Below, piece after piece: positions 1 through 11,400 of a stretch of 64,000 bases of DNA (position 1 is the first letter of the stretch; every line of letters starts with the position of its first letter). Made by a program: the position numbers and the translations under genes. The DNA comes from Rhea pennata (taxonomy: Eukaryota > Chordata > Aves > Rheiformes > Rheidae): contig NC_084673.1 in the NCBI RefSeq assembly GCF_028389875.1, forward strand, positions 18,947,501 through 19,011,500, read 5' to 3'. The notes beneath the pieces are model-generated. The model saw only the letters and a program-made list of their open reading frames with translations, was not told where the DNA came from and searched no databases.

Positions 1-1539
1 GCATCTCCAAGGCTTTTGCTGTCTCTAAAAATAAGGATCCCTTTAAAGATAGACAGATTCAGTGTGTTCAGCATCATGTGGTTCTTTCTGTCAAGAGTTA
101 TGTATTTTGTATTTTTGGCAAATCGGAGTTTTCTCAAAGTTCAGATAGTCTCTTTTGAAGGTTTCTTTTGAAAAGGCTGAAGCCAATCTGCATGGCTACT
201 GTGATGGCTAAAAGCTTCGCATCCCTTCATTTTTTTCCCCCGAAGTAAGCTGTTTTTGTTCCTGCAAAGTTCTGTAGCAAAGGAGAACTAATTAAGATAA
301 AGATTTGCCTAACTTGTTGACTGTGTTTTTATTCTGCCCTGCCACATGCAAGTTCAGGCTTTATCTGTTGTTATGACCTTTTGTCACTGGAAACTAGTTG
401 TGGGGTAAGACAAATCTGGGTCTCAGAGCCCAGGTAATATGAAGTAACTGTAGTGCTGGGCTCCAAAGGCAGCGGAAGACTCAGCCCTGGGGCACCAATC
501 AGCACCAGGACCGGGAACCTCCAGCTCCTGGGGAAAGTGTAACAGCAGAGCTCGTCCCGCAGAAACGTGTATGGGAAACCAGAAATCCTCACAAACCTCC
601 TGCCCTGCATCTGTGCCAAGCAGAGCCATCCTCTCCCCTTCCCCAGGTAACCTTTGGTGTGCAAAAGGGACCTGAGATGTCAGTGACAGGCAGTTCCTCT
701 ATTGCAGAGTCCTCTTCCAGCCTAACAGTCTGAAGCTGGTTAACCCCTTGGGCACTGGCTGCTGCATGTTGCTTATTAGGAAAACCCGCTAGTTTGCCTC
801 CCAAGCATCCCTGCTAGAGCGCTACGGTTAATTAATGCTGACACAGTACAGAGTCTTGAACAATAACGAGCTGAGGGAGTTTTTATGTTTTACATTAACA
901 AAATTAAAAAAGTATGTCCAGAATTAATAAAGCAAAAGGGATTGCTATTCATTCTGCATGAAGTAACTATTTAATTTCTTAATAACTAACTCCACTCTGC
1001 CAGCCTGCAATACTTTACTCATGATATACTTCTAACAGCTGTGTTAGTGGAAAAAATTTCTGTGTAAAACAGCTGAGCTGCAGCCATCTCCATGGCACAG
1101 ATAGCATGCGTTTTTACTGTCTTCAAAGCCAGCTAAGTTCCTCTGCGTGCACCTCCAGTAGCTGATTAAGTCACATCAATCTCTAAAGTGTGGACACCCG
1201 CACAACAAAGCAACTGCTCCATCAGCACATATTATTCAGAGGAATGATGTCTGCCTCTGTGCACTTGCTGGAGAACTGCTCCGACGGTTTATGCTTTCTG
1301 TCATGCCAGAGATGGCAAACTTTTATGATGCAAGAAAACCCCAGAAAAAAAGCAACCAAGATGCTCATAGGACTATAACGCACTTTCATTAGAAATAATG
1401 AACATTTTTGCACATCCTCTCCATAAAGGCTGCAGCATTAGTGTGAGTTTATTCACCATATGGACTATGTCAGGCTTTGGCTTCATTTCAGAGCATCTGT
1501 AAGATGCTTCCTTAACCTCTCCTGTGTTTTTCTTCATAG
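1..1539. other. GAB3 intron (partial), no feature recognised
   Basis: AT-rich sequence that should be intronic because the exon at 1540 enters in mid-codon. I looked for the preceding GAB3 exon (proline-rich, DLKPQRKS-like) in the three + frames and did not find it. Short ORFs on both strands show no family signature. Confidence 0.6.
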
Positions 1540-1642
1540 CAATCGAATGAGCTTTATCTCACCAGAAAGAGACGGTATTAATTCAGCAAGAATATTTGCC
1601 AATTCAGTTTCCGGAGAAGAGGAAGAAAGTTACATTCATATG
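1540..1642 (+). CDS. GAB3: GAB3 exon with the YIHM (YxxM) motif
   Basis: Acceptor TTCTTCATAG, donor ATG|GTAATC. One base completes a split codon and 34 codons follow, running from NRMSFISPERDG to EEEESYIHM. It aligns with the human GAB3 segment containing FLSPERNGINSARFF and ESYIEM, recalled from memory. The YxxM core is the expected p85 SH2 binding site. Confidence 0.93.
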
Positions 1643-4151
1643 GTAATCTTCATTTTCACACAGCCATCCTTTGCTTTATTCTGCTCTGTCACACTGATGG
1701 AGAATGCAGAAGTTTGTTTTCTAAGAAAAAATGTTGAGGAGGTTTGTCCCTTGCCTTCTGTAAAAAAAAAAAAAAAATGATGGAATGGTTTTAAACCAAA
1801 GACACTGGGCCCAATTTACAGAGAGATAAGGGAAGCCCTTCTTCTGCTCTGCAGAACTCAGCTGTTCGCCCACGAATGTTGCTGAGCAGTTCCAAGAGAT
1901 CACAGGGATCAGCCATATTTACATGAGAACTCATTAAGGCAAAGGAAAATTAAATCTTTTCACTTTTTAAAAGTGTGCCTGCCTTGCAAAATCTCCTAGG
2001 AAATGACAGAAAGCCGTTAGTGCACTTCCTTAAGAAACACACCAAATATTGTGCAGAAACAGAACCCCCATTAAAGTCTCCTATTGCTTCTGCTTTGGCT
2101 GGTGGCACTAACCCCACTTCCCATCCCATGAAAGAAGAACATCTGGCTTTGTGGCTTCCTTTTCTTCATTCACTCTTTAGCCATGTCTTGCAGAAGACCA
2201 GATTCTCAGTTTCTTTTGAATTTCAGGTGGAAATGGATTTCAAAACCCTTGATCGCAGTCAGTGTGTACAAATCTGCCTCCATAGCCAAAGTCCAACAGC
2301 AGTGGCTGTACAAGTGTACAAGTGTATTGCAAAATGGACCACTGATCACAAACCATAGTTTCAAATTTTAACTCACACCTCTACTAGATTCCAAATCTGC
2401 TCACCAGGGCAGCTCCAGGTGTAACCACTCCTCCATTTGATTTTCTAGTCAATTAAAACCTTCTACATATTTGTGATTGTGTATGATTTTCCAGATATTA
2501 ATATTCACTTGATAGATATGAACAGAATCATCACTATTTCTTCAAATTCATAGAGCACTGATGGCTTAGTTGGCAACCACTGTAAATCTGAGCCTTCCAA
2601 GGGTTTGTTTTGGGAAGCTGGGCACAAATCCCTCCTGATTTTCTAAATCAGAATGAGAATCAGCCCAGTTTGCATGTTCTGCCATAAATACCAGGAGAAT
2701 AAGGCTTCCTGAATTTCTTTGTACAATCCCACAACCAATTAGTGTTATCCTGTGGTTAGTCAATAAATATACCCTTGGCACAGAAAACTGTGTGTGCTGA
2801 CTTTCCTCATTTGCCTTCTGCCAGATGAGTCTAGCACCTCAGAGTGTCATCTTTCCCTTCAGGATCATGGTTTAAGAGCATTGAAAGTTTCTCTTCTTTC
2901 CTGACAGGAACACAGACAGGCAACATCTCCGTACAGTGGTGCTTTTCCATGGACAAGGAAATCTAACCTTGATTACTTAGCGTTGGATTTTAATTCTGCT
3001 TCCCCATCCCCTGTACAGAAGGTATGAGTCATCTCTGAAAACCCCATAGCCTCCTGTCTTTTTGTTTGCTGGGAGGAAAACACAACAGAGATTCACACTC
3101 CTCTAGGTGCCCGAAGTACAATGAAGCTGATCATGTTTTCAGCTGATTGCATTCACAACAGGCTCAAGATTAACAATATAAAAGCATGATTAGAAGGGAT
3201 AACAAGGTGTCCTTAGCGTGACTCAGCGATGCCCTCAGCATGAGCTCAGCAGAGGGCATGGGACTGCCCTGGGGTGTGCAGTGGTAAGGGCTTGTGGGCA
3301 AGCTTGTTGGTGCTTGCAGGATCTTGGCATGCTCTTTCATTTTTGTTGAGTCTTCACAAACCCTTTCCTTTTAGTTTCCCCTCTCCAAATCTATCTGCAG
3401 TAGCAAGTTTATAGCCTATGATAAATTCTCAGGGTAAAACTGTACCATCTCTTGTACCATGGCAAAATGTGCATCTTTATTCTTGCATCACCAAAAGCAT
3501 TTCAATTTCTTTAGCAACTCTGACAAAATACAATCCTTGTTCCAAAGAGTTTGCAGTCTACCTAGGCATTGGGCAGGTAACTAATGGAATACTCTGCAAA
3601 GCAGAGAACTACTGTCTGTTTGTGCTCATGGAAGTTTCGCATCATGCGTACCGTTTTCCCCATCAGTTAATATTCTTGGAGGCAAGAAACTCCTAGGCCT
3701 CCTTTAATTTAATTTAAAGCCTCCCTTTGGTTAAAATGCTGGTAGGTTGTCCCTACAGCAGGGACAGGAGAATGATTATCCGTATGGAAATAGCCAGAAC
3801 AGCATGTTTCCCTCTGACTGTGCTGGGCTGAGTGACAGGGTGACAGATGGATAATTATATCTAAAGCAGGCTGTAAAGCAATGCTCTTGTCAGCTGATGT
3901 CACTGTGAGCTTCAAGGTGAAGTGAAGCAATCAAAGAATAAGAGAAAGGGAAAACAGAAAATCAAGCCAAGTTTCACTAGCATCCCTTTCCATCTTGAAA
4001 TGAGTAAGTTGTTTTTTTCCGCTCTCTCCCACAGAAACCTTTTCTCTCTGAGGAGCAGAGAGTGGACTACGTCCAGGTAGATGAGCAGAAGACTCAAGCT
4101 TTACAGAACACTAAGCAGGAATGGACAGATGAGAGGCAATCTAAAGTTTAA
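1540..4151 (+). CDS. GAB3: GAB3 (GRB2-associated binding protein 3), 3' partial: last three coding exons
   Basis: This is the C-terminal end of a Gab-family docking adaptor, a cytoplasmic scaffold that is tyrosine-phosphorylated downstream of receptors and recruits PI3K p85 and SHP2. Exons are 1540-1642, 2908-3021 and 4035-4151, all with AG acceptors, GT donors and compatible phases (entry after the second codon base, then 0, then 0). They encode 110 complete residues ending in DERQSKV and TAA. Visible motifs are SPERDGINSARIFAN, a YxxM p85-type site (ESYIHM), and the paired SHP2-type tyrosines LDYLALDF and VDYVQVDEQKTQAL. The order and wording match the human GAB3 C terminus as I remember it, and differ from GAB1 and GAB2. 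The PH domain, GRB2-SH3-binding region and earlier exons lie to the left of the window; I found no earlier exon in 1-1539. Candidate poly(A) signals (AATAAA) are at 4630, 5345 and 6006. Confidence 0.95.
1643..4034. other. Two GAB3 introns
   Basis: These introns lie at 1643-2907 and 3022-4034. The first holds an A15-class homopolymer near 1771-1785 and a 127-codon open frame at 1975-2358 with no recognisable domain. Nothing else is supported. Confidence 0.8.
2908..3021 (+). CDS. GAB3: GAB3 exon with the LDYLALDF SHP2-binding motif
   Basis: Acceptor TTTCCTGACAG, donor AAG|GTATGA, exactly 38 codons in phase 0 at both ends. It begins EHRQATSP and ends DYLALDFNSASPSPVQK, the first half of the paired-tyrosine SHP2 activation motif of Gab proteins. 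Confidence 0.95.
4035..4151 (+). CDS. GAB3: GAB3 terminal coding exon and stop
   Basis: Acceptor CTCTCTCCCACAG, then 38 codons and TAA at 4149-4151. It contains EEQRVDYVQVDEQKTQAL and ends QEWTDERQSKV. The second SHP2-type tyrosine (VDYVQV) is intact and the sequence matches the end of GAB3 almost residue for residue. Confidence 0.96.
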   Translation, partial: KPFLSEEQRVDYVQVDEQKTQALQNTKQEWTDERQSKV

Positions 4152-4629
4152 AGGAAGAAGGTCTGGGATTTGGAGGATTTTCTTTTTGCACTGGAACCAC
4201 AATGTTAATGAAGCAGCTATCACAGTAGCATTCAGAGGCAGAGAGAGTTGTAAGATGTTTATGGTCTCTAGAGGAATTACATTTTTAATAGAAAACCTTT
4301 GATTTCAGCTGGAAATAGTATGTTGAATGCGTGAGTGGTTCGCTGATGATTAAAGTAATGCATTACTCTTTTTACTGCCCTTACCAGTAAGCTACATGGT
4401 ACCATTTTCTGGCATGATTCTGGGACAAGTCATACACTTAATATTAACAAATCCACTACATGTTGCATTAATCTAGTTAGTCCTGCCTTCTTCCTCTGTT
4501 GTGTAATTCCTTGTTGCTAAAGCTATTTTTTGATATTCCTTCAAATGCTGCAGGTGCTCAAAATGCTAATGGCACTGGGCATCTGACAGCTGTTGGTGAC
4601 TAATCAACTAAGGGCTAAAATACTGAAAC

Positions 4630-4635
4630 AATAAA
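4630..4635 (+). terminator. Candidate GAB3 poly(A) signal AATAAA
   Basis: First canonical AATAAA after the GAB3 stop codon, about 480 bases downstream. Later copies at 5345 and 6006 are equally plausible; choice of site cannot be settled from sequence. Confidence 0.35.
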
Positions 4636-7600
4636 AAGAACTTTTTAAATACGTAGTGCTTAAGTAAAGAGAATTTTGGAAAATAATTTTCGCCTGGATT
4701 AAAAAGGTCTGACTCTGAGCTGATGCTGTTAGAAACTCAAAATAGGACTATGCATCGCTGGAACTGGAAAGCCTCGTCTGTGACCCTCCAGATGATGGTC
4801 ATCATATTAAGCTGCTTCTCCTCATTGCGGCTTATACATGTTGCCTTTCCATCCAGTTACTACTGATATTTTCTTCCTATCTTGAGGGATGTCTTCAGCA
4901 CAGCCCTGCACAGACGCTCCTCTAGCAGGAGGCTGCAGACGCACAGCTCTTGCTTGGCCAAAAAGTAGAAAGGGAAGCTGTAAGCCTGTTTGCGCAAGTC
5001 TTGGGAGAACTGGCAAAGGATCAAGAATGCTTTCATCCGAACTGCAGAAAAAATGCAAGTGGAATTGCTGGTAGCAGTCGTCAGACCGATTGTTTGGTTA
5101 GACACACCCCGACGAGAGAGAGCGTTAGGAAGCGCCGCACGGTCCGAGAGGCCGGCAGGCCTGCCAAAATACAGCAGCAACAATACGCTTACGCAGCATG
5201 AGGACCTCTGGGCTCAGGAAGCTTATCTACCTTGGGACTTGTAAGGAGCACTATCTCAGGATCACATACGTGTATGGTTTATAACATATTTAACTTTAAA
5301 AGCCTGGCTGCAATCTTCATTTTAAGGTGGCACATGGCCTCTCGAATAAAGCAAGTATACAGCACCATCGTGTTACCCCACACTGGATTAGATCTTGGAG
5401 CCTTTCCTTGTGCAAGTAAGTCCCACTAGCCGTAAGAGGTCCGTTCCTGTTGGCAAGGATAGAGAACCAGGATCTTTACGAGGGCCAGTTCACTGGCCTC
5501 CTCTCATGTGCCTGTTGTTACTGCATTATACTACTGTAATTTAACATGCAAAAGATGTTGATTTACCAAACCGAGGTCATCGAAGTGTCATCACAGAAAT
5601 CGCTGACATTTCAAGCTTCCTAGTTACCATATTTCATGCCTGCATTCTGCATTCAGCTGTTGGGGCACTTTGGAAGGCTGAGGAGTGGAAGGCCCCTGCT
5701 ACAAACGGCAGCTTAGCGAATAGAAACACCATTTTTCTCCTACCTCAAGATAGCTGAAGTGCTTGCAAACCTTGCTTTCCTTAGAGCAAAAACAAAGCTG
5801 GTGACCTGCAACGATCAGTGTCTTAGCTTCTCCTGCAAGAACAGCGAGCTTCACCCGCACCTTTATTGACTCTGGGGCAGGCTGCACACCCGACTCTGCA
5901 GGCATGAAGCGTCCTGGACTGGAGCCGCTCAGGAAAATGGGAGTCATATTGCAGAAAGTAGACTTGCTGTTCCAGCCTTCTCTCTCCCCTCAAAAAAAGC
6001 TCTAAAATAAAAGCTGATGTTCAGAAAAGCTTTGAGAATTCAGACTTTTTGGCAGAAATCATACCTATTTGGTGTGAAATTGTTTGTTGAAATCCCAATT
6101 TTTTGCACTAAAACTGATTTAGGAGAGCTCTGACCAGCTTTGTCCTGGGTCAGGGGAGACGTTGTGGCAGGAGAAGGGAGGTCAGGGAGACATGCACCTC
6201 CTCAGAGGTGGCACAGAGGTAGAAGCACAACAGTTGTTACAAAAACACAGATGTTTTTGGTGCATGCTGCAGTACTGAAAGAGTTAAAAGATCAGCTAAG
6301 AAGTGTATTACAATATGGGGCCACCATACTCAAGAGCCCTGCAAAGCACAGAAAACCTCCACAAATTGCACTTTGCTTCTGCAGATCCCAATTGCAGAGT
6401 GATAGCATGGGAGCCACTGATTCAGATTGCAACAGCGTGCAAATTAGGTTGTGTTTTACTGGAGTGTTTCTTTTCAAGCTGTCAGAATATCCTCTGAAAT
6501 GGAAAAATACAACATTATTGAAGACAATTGATTCCCTGGCTATTCCAGTTTATTGTAAAAATATTTAAGCCTTCACAAACATGGCTACTGCATCATTCAG
6601 AAGTTTAGAAAATGAAGATCTCTTCTAGTGTGTTTTTTTTTTTTTATTTCCTAAATGGGCATGAACGTGGAGGCTGGAGCTGACTCTCCTTGGATCAAAA
6701 TAGACCCTCTTTAAATTTCTGTGCGTCTCCTTCCTGACGCTGGAGATAAGTTATCTTGATGAAAACAGCTTAGTTGCAACTAACTTGCACTTTTTAACCA
6801 AAAACTAAGCTTGTTTTTTTGTTCTGATTTTTCATATAGGGTCCCTTTTCACCTGCTGCTCTAGGGCCTACGACATGCATTCTTATGCAAGTGTAACACT
6901 TGAAACAGGAGAAATTAAAAAAAAAAATAAAAGTTAAAGCCCTGAGGCTTTTTGCTTATTCTTTTTTTTCCCTTTTAGTCTAGTTCCACAATGCTCCAAA
7001 CAGGCTAAAGAAGAGGAGGATGGTTGCGGATAGCAAAAAAGCCAGCTCTGCTGTGGTCACCCCACCATTAAAGATCTTGCCCCAGATGGAACTGCTGTGG
7101 TACGTAACCACCGTACCTGCGGGCTCTAAGGCGGCAGCTGCTGCATCCCAGCAGCAGCATCATTACAGCCTATTGGCAGGAGAGGAGACACGTTACAGAG
7201 CAAAACAGAGTCAGCATTTAATTAACTTTGCTCCTAAATACTGATGGTCAAAGAGGAGAGACAAACCGAAAGTGCCCCAAAACTGCGGCAGCTTTGGACA
7301 GTGTCTTTGCAAACACAGCCCGGGTGTGGAGCCAGCCGGGCACGCTCCACACGCAGCGGCGTCCCTTCACTCCGCAGCTACGATTTTGCTCTTTGTAAGT
7401 AGTTATTTAAGGACAGCAGAGCCGATGAGGAGGGAGGCCCTGGGCCTCTCTGCACATGGGGCGGCCAGTGGCCCCTCGGCACCCTGGGGCACGCGAGGCC
7501 GAGAGCAGCACCGAGCAAGCGGGTCTGGTGCGACTGGAAACATCACTCAGCGGAGTTTTCGGATGGAGCTGGGTCACACAAACATGCTAAAGTGTTTCAG

Positions 7601-8333
7601 TCCTCCTGGAAAAATTAGGAAAAATCCAAGCAGGAAGCTCTGCAGAGCAGCTGCGTTTCCCAAGCCATCGGGCCCAGCGGAGAAATTAGCCGAGCGTCAG
7701 CACCCAAGCGCTGGAGGGAGGAAGGTCAGTGCGATACGGATCACTTTTACCTAAACTGCCTGCCACCAGTAAGCACAAAAACTACCTGTGTCAAACACCT
7801 GCTTGGAATTAATCCTAAAGAACCATAAATAAATTAATCTGAACTTCTTCCCTGGATGGAGCAGGATTTAAGTACTTGCTTGGAGTTACAGGGATTCTTA
7901 ACTTCTGTACTCACTTAGGAGTTGTTACGGCCGTTTTCTGCAGCCTTTCAATGATCACTGATTTGAGCAAGGAGCAGCAGGATCCAGAACTCTCTTATTT
8001 TTTGGACTAAGCTGTATTTTTCATTTCTCTATAGTACCTTTATTTCAGAAGACAGCATTAAATACCTTACTGTCAGAAATGAACACTTTGCCTGAGAATG
8101 TCAACAGCCATTTAACTGCAGCTGGATGTTTTCAGCCGGCTCACTTCTGCCCAGGGTAGGGCCTGCTCCCTTCAGCGTTGCTAATTACGTACTAGATGTA
8201 GATTTTGGAGCTGCATTCATTTTAAATGATTCAGTGGTTCAGTGATTCAAAGACCATCAGATGCTGTGATGAGAATGAAGCACAGGGCAATGCCTTTCCG
8301 TTGTGCCCCTGTTCCACAAAAATTGCTCAGGTT

Positions 8334-8373
8334 AAAAAAAAAAAAAAAAAGAAAAAGAAAGAAAGAAAGAAAA
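8334..8373. repeat. Poly(A) with GAAA units
   Basis: A run of 17 A residues followed by G-interrupted A-rich units (GAAA). Simple-sequence repeat with no attached element recognised. Confidence 0.9.
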
Positions 8374-10399
8374 GCCACCAAAATAGCAGACTTTTGCCAT
8401 TTCAAAGCCAGAATATTTTTTGTTCAAATAAAAATAAACTTTTGTTTCTTGCAAGTGAAGCATTATACTTTTTTGTATTTGTAAATCTGTGGGGAAGCAT
8501 TAAACAGTCATCTCTGTTAAGGAGTAAGTCATTGATAGAGGGGAGTGACTCTCCCTTCCTGATGTTTCATTGTAATGTTTGTTGTATATATTTGCACATT
8601 AAACTGTGTATCTTTTTCTAATAAATTAATATAAAACATAGCTGTGATCTTTAATAATTTTAATAAGTCAAGATGCCCATAGGGAAACCTTTCTTCCACT
8701 TCCATTTTTCTTGTATTGCTTTTTCAGGTTTTTATCTATTAGACTGTGGCTAGTTCATATAAATTATTTGGATGCATGTTCTGCTTGCAAGCAAACTGTA
8801 CACCCCAGCACTTCAGAGAGTTCATCTGCAGGTGAGGTGAGGAAAGAGGAGGAGGAAGCTGGAGCTGCTGGGCGGCATTGCAGCCTGCCGGCCACGTCCT
8901 TCCCAGACCACAGGTAAGTCAGCAGCGCAGCGGGAGGACAGGGCCACGCTTTACTGACCAGAGACGACTGCGAACACGGGTTTGCTAAGCATATGCCTGG
9001 GGCTTGGATATAAAGATTGGTGGTTGTATAGTCAGATCCTTTAATCGCCTGGGGCTGAGGCCCCTAGCTGCTATTGGTGACGTTTCCACCTGCAGCAGTG
9101 GTGATACGGGATCCTTTTAACATGCATGTCTGCTGCGACAGCCCGGTGCAGCCCGCCGGTGCTAGCTGAGCAAAGCGGCTAGCTCCCGGCAAGCAGGTAC
9201 TTGGGAAACAGCTTATTTAATCCTTCAGGCAACCATCATCTTTAGAGCTTTGCAGTCCTGGCTAGGTGCCCGCAGTGCAGTGAGCAAAGGGACTGTGGTG
9301 CTTAGAGAGACCTCGAGGAAAGCTGGGCGGCACGTCTTGAGAGGCATGGATGCTCGAAACTTAGATAAACCTACTTCTGGGGGCTCGATACCACGCAAAA
9401 TTTTGGGATCAGCCTTGTAGGGAGGGCTGGTGTGATAAATCAAGCTCGGCTGCTGCCTCCGTCCCCCAGACACCCCTCGCCAGAGGAGACGGGTGCAGCC
9501 CTGGGTCCCTCCGCAGGCTAGCTGAATCATGCCCCGGTGCAAAACACAAGCCCCTTTGCTCCTGGCGCTGCCATACATCAGCCAAAAAAAGCAGTAATTC
9601 CACACCAGCCCTGGCACTTTTTCCCCTCTGTTAACCATTTTGCTTAGGAGTGCGATTGCTTTGGTGTTTTTTTAACTGGAAATGGTCGTATGAATCGAGC
9701 AGTATCCGAAGTGCTCAGCTCAGCGATCCCACCGAGAAGTCTCCCAGAGCTTCCCACACCCGTGCCTCGGGCTGATCTCCAGGTGCAGTTAGAGGAGCGG
9801 TGACTTGCCCAGGGCTAGCGGCATGAGCGGAAATGCCCAGGCCTGGAGTCTCAGCCCCGTCCTTCAGCCGCCGATCAACGCAGGCCGCGTGCCGCTCCGA
9901 TGATCCCAGTTTCCCCATCGCACAGCATCTGCGGCTGCTCCTGCAGTTGTTCAGGGCCGGAGGACGTTGCCCTACCTGTTACACGTATTTATAGGAGTGT
10001 GCCGGGTGTCGTAGCACCGCAGCTAGAATTTAACTTTAAAGGAAAGAAATCCGGCCGGGGCTTGGCCATCTCCCCCCGGGGAGCCGAGCGCCAGGACGGT
10101 TGTAACGCGGGAGAGATCACAGAACAGCCCGACCTCCAGCGCTGCCGTGCTGGCTTACTTTGGCATTTGGTTTGCCTTTAACCGCTGATTACGACACGTC
10201 TTTACGTTTGCACAGTCCTGACTTGCCCCCGTCCTGACAGCGAAGGAAACCTCAGCGCTTAGGAGAGCCTGAGAAGTCACTGCTCTGCTCGGGGGCTTCC
10301 CGGAGCTTTGTAACGCTTAAGGTGACCTGTGGGTGTTTTCTTGGCACACTGTCGTTGCAGTTTGGTTTGCCTTTCTGTTCAAAAATATTATTCAGTTCT

Positions 10400-11400
10400 T
10401 CATGCGCGAGCTCAGCCCCTTTGGCCGTGCCGTTAGCTAGAGACGCTGGCGCTGGCTGCGGTTGCGGTTGGTTTGGCGGGTTTTTTTCCTTTTCTGCTTC
10501 CTTCCCCGTGGGAGCAGAGAGCGCGATGGGCAAGGCCTGCTCTGCACTTTTTCCCAGAAGAGAAAACACACAGATCCCTAAAAAAACCGCGGCGGCCCTG
10601 CCGCCCGCCCCGCGAAGCACGCCGCTCCGCAAAACGCCCCCGCTCCCTCTGCGGAGGCGAGGCGGCTTTGCACAACCCAAATTAGGTGAAGTTCATAAAA
10701 TTAAAGCTAGGACCGCAGGAAAGGCAGAAGATCAAAGGAAGGCAGCGCTGGCGGGTGTCTGCCAGCACCGGAGGGGAGGCCGGGAGGAAAAGCATGGCTT
10801 TTGGCTGCGGGATGAAGTTTGGGGTGAGCTTTCGGAGCGACCCCTTGGCTTCGTATCGGCGCCGGGTCTGCGTGACGCGGGGCGCCCTCCGGCTCCCTCC
10901 GGCTCCAGACTATTTGTTTAAAAACACGGGCGGGTGCCCAAGCTGCGAGCGAAGCTTCCCGAAAGGGCGACGCTTCCCAGCAGAGGAGGCGTTTGGCTTC
11001 GGCGCCCGCCCGGCTCGCAAAGACGAGACCTCTCGCAGCGGGGAGGGCAGGTGGTTACAGCTCGAAAATAAGCAACGCCGCTTCTGAAGCTCTTCTAAAA
11101 ATAAAAAATGGAAGACTCATCATTTCTTTGGTCTGACTTCCTCTGCAGTTAGTCAGAAATCGCCCGGAAATGCCACCGAAGGAAATCCCTGGCGGCCCTC
11201 GTGGCGAGCACGCGGCGGGCGAGCGAAGGGCGGCGCGGCGGGCACGGCCGGTGAGCCGCGGCGGGACGCGCGCAGCCGCGGCGACCGGGAGCACCGCGCG
11301 GCGGGAGCGCCGCAGCCAGCGCTCGCCCGGCGTCCGGATGCCGCTCCGAGTGGGAAGCTGGAATAACTGCGGCGATCTCCGTAAGTTTTCTCCAGGTTTA
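10400..11400. promoter_or_regulatory. Orphan CpG-rich block (candidate promoter)
   Basis: This roughly 1 kb block is dense in CG dinucleotides and GC, densest at about 11.21-11.36 kb, in otherwise AT-rich intergenic DNA about 14.5 kb upstream of the clathrin-assembly gene start. It contains good 5' splice sites on the + strand, CCG|GTGAGC at 11251 and TCC|GTAAGT at 11381. It could be an alternative promoter or first exon of the downstream gene, a noncoding RNA promoter, or an enhancer. Long open frames here on both strands, for example 199 codons at 10322-10921, are what GC-rich DNA gives by chance and carry no family signature. Confidence 0.5.

Larger units (their letters stand above)
4152..10200. 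other. GAB3 3' UTR and intergenic DNA
   Basis: The proximal part is presumably the GAB3 3' UTR; AATAAA occurs at 4630, 5345 and 6006, and I cannot tell which is used. A short GC-richer patch at about 4.89-5.25 kb is open in several frames at once. A simple A-rich repeat with GAAA units lies at 8334-8373. A possible spliced exon, 8728-8913, is flanked by GCTTTTTCAG and CAG|GTAAGT but has no recognisable product. CpG density rises from about 7.3 kb and again from 9.7 kb. Confidence 0.6.

Noticed and set aside
7272-7754. 160-codon + strand ORF
   Set aside because: No recognisable domain, moderately GC-rich DNA, and no convincing promoter or splice structure.
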